The translations under genes and the position numbers were made by a program. A stretch of DNA of 64,000 bases from Ceratorhiza oryzae-sativae (taxonomy: Eukaryota; Basidiomycota; Agaricomycetes; Cantharellales; Ceratobasidiaceae): assembly GCA_030998015.1 (NCBI GenBank), contig JARWMV010000232.1, positions 186,001-250,000 on the forward strand, given 5' to 3'. Within the stretch, counting starts at the first letter, position 1; each line of letters begins with the position of its first letter. Shown here piece by piece: positions 62,989 to 64,000 of this stretch. The notes under the pieces are model-generated. The model saw nothing but the letters and a program-made list of their open reading frames with translations, did not search any database and had not been told where the DNA came from.

Positions 62989-63667
62989 TGTTATGACCCG
63001 CCTAGCAGACATAACCTAACAACCAAATATTGTACAGATTTATGGCATTTTTCCCGAAGCGGAACAAACCATAAACAGGATCACGTGATCTCGGCGCTTA
63101 CCTAACGATTAAGCGCCGGTGGTTACCCTGAACTCGCTCCAGCGTTTCTCTCCCATGTTACCTGGAGCGAGGAGCGAGTTGTCACGTGATCTCGGCGCTT
63201 ACCTAACAATTAAGCGCCGGTGGTTACCCTGAACTCGCTCCAGCGTTTCTCTCCCATGTTACCTGGAGTGAGGAGCGAGTTGTCACGTGACCTCGGCGCT
63301 TATTCAGCGATTAAGCGCCGGGTGCTAAGTCCAAAGAGGTCACATGACCCTCGGACCTCGTGCGGCTCTATAAGATTCGGAGCCGCACAAACTTAAGACA
63401 AACAATTACCTAACCCATAGTACTGTACATAACTTACACCTACTGCGGAGTGTGCTTAGATAATACATCCGCAGCCACCGCAGCCACAGGTATATATAAG
63501 GAGGATAAAGCAAGACTGGATGCCTCAGCTTGCTTTATCTCGTCAACCACCATAGACCATAACAAAACACTGTAACTAGAACGCTCAATACATACCGCAT
63601 AGCACCAAACTGTAAACGCAGCCACTACTTAAGTGCTCCACAAGGGAGCCTCCAGAGGGTCACGACA
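62989..63667 (+). repeat. 3' LTR of element C, with a 101-bp tandem duplication
   Basis: 679 bp against 577 bp for the 5' LTR. The extra length is a second copy of a 101-bp unit starting at TCACGTGATCTCGG (63081 and 63182). A related third start is at 63283, which is also present in the 5' LTR. Each unit contains a TCACGTGA site and a GGCGCTTA/TAAGCGCC inverted repeat. Confidence 0.92.
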
Positions 63668-63672
63668 CTACA
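63668..63672 (+). repeat. Right 5-bp target-site duplication (CTACA) of element C
   Basis: Matches 50816-50820 exactly. Confidence 0.92.
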
Positions 63673-64000
63673 AGCCAATAGCAGGTCTCAGATGCATCAA
63701 TGCCTTTGATCCACACCCTGTCTTTACTCTCTTATCCTATACTGGGCTAGGGTGTACCCCAAGTATAGCAGTACCCTCTTTTGATGATTGCACTGGCATG
63801 CGTGCATCTATTTGGCTCTGGAATGCCCTCCTCAGGGTATAAAAGGACCTCCTCTGAGGCCCTTCCAGACCACCTCTCCCTCCTACTCTTACTCAACCCA
63901 GACTGGTTATTGGTTTCTTTTCTATTTCTATTTCTCTTATCTGTGTGTGATTTCTTATATAACTAGTACTGAGGAATAAAGTACCATATTAGTTATATAC
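63673..64000 (+). repeat. Family A LTR, copy A2, right part, running off the window
   Basis: Begins AGCCAATAGCAGGTCTC, exactly where the left part stopped. It includes TATAAAAG near 63838 and AATAAA near 63975. The 3' end of the LTR and its target duplication (expected AATAG) lie beyond the window. Confidence 0.88.

Larger units (their letters stand above)
50821..63667 (+). mobile_element. Element C: Ty3/gypsy chromovirus LTR retrotransposon carrying a CRESS-type Rep and other cargo genes
   Basis: Bounded by direct LTRs (50821-51397 and 62989-63667) and a CTACA duplication. Order: 5' LTR, gag, pol (protease, RT, RNase H, integrase, chromodomain), unknown ORF X (+), spliced gene Y (-), Rep (+), tRNA-derived sequence, polypurine tract, 3' LTR. 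Two family A LTRs are inserted inside (2606 bp plus duplicated targets), so the element itself is about 10.2 kb. The two LTRs differ at only about ten aligned positions, mostly CpG transitions, plus one tandem duplication, so insertion is fairly recent. The cargo is richer in G+C and CpG than the A-rich gag-pol part, which suggests a separate origin. Confidence 0.93.

Noticed and set aside
50821..63667. Reading element C as two separate retrotransposons because of the internal repeats
   Set aside because: The internal 1.3-kb repeats have their own 5-bp target duplications and do not match the outer LTRs, so they are later insertions inside one element.

Overview
The window looks like nuclear DNA of a filamentous basidiomycete. 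Host genes are split by many 50-60 bp GT-AG introns with exons in frame across the junctions. The gene set (Rgp1, auxin-efflux-type carrier, VPS35, GPALPP protein, TmpA-like flavoprotein, LTA4H-type aminopeptidase, Zn2Cys6 factor, TauD, ArfGAP) is fungal, and the repeats show CpG decay of the kind seen in methylating Agaricomycetes. A Rhizoctonia-like species is my guess, not proven here.

Layout. 1-17.3 kb is a normal gene-dense block: Rgp1 C-terminus (+), membrane carrier (+), PNPOx-like protein (-), VPS35 (-), GPALPP protein (+), a doubtful small gene (+), TmpA-like flavoprotein (-). 17.3-22.3 kb has no gene I can support. 22.3-29.3 kb holds an LTA4H-type M1 metallopeptidase (+) and a two-finger zinc-finger protein (-). 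29.3-35.8 kb is again gene-poor. 35.8-46.3 kb carries a Zn2Cys6 factor (+), a composite RNA-repair enzyme (-), a TauD dioxygenase (-) and a SMAP/Age1-type ArfGAP (-).

From about 46.5 kb to the end the window is a stack of nested retroelements. Their order can be read from junctions and target-site duplications. A minus-strand Ty3/gypsy fragment (48354-50279) was hit by a 1.3-kb LTR of family A (starts at 50280). That LTR was split by a 12.8-kb Ty3/gypsy chromovirus, 'element C' (50821-63667, 5-bp TSD CTACA). Element C was later hit by two more solo LTRs of family A (56433-57734, TSD GTATT; 60072-61375, TSD GTCCC).

The main discovery is inside element C. Between the chromodomain end of pol and the 3' LTR lie genes that a retrotransposon does not need: an intact 428-residue rolling-circle replication initiator (Rep) of the geminivirus/genomovirus type, with all HUH and superfamily 3 helicase motifs plus the GRS signature; a divergent, spliced, cysteine-rich gene of unknown function on the other strand; and a third unknown ORF. 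A tRNA-derived sequence sits between Rep and the polypurine tract. The LTRs and the Rep/divergent-gene promoter share repeated TCACGTGA-type palindromes. This looks like an LTR retrotransposon that captured a CRESS-DNA replication module.

A second, technical point. Most frameshifts in both host genes and element C can be explained by loss of one base, usually in a short homopolymer and most often G or C. That argues for consensus errors in the assembly at least as much as for pseudogenes.
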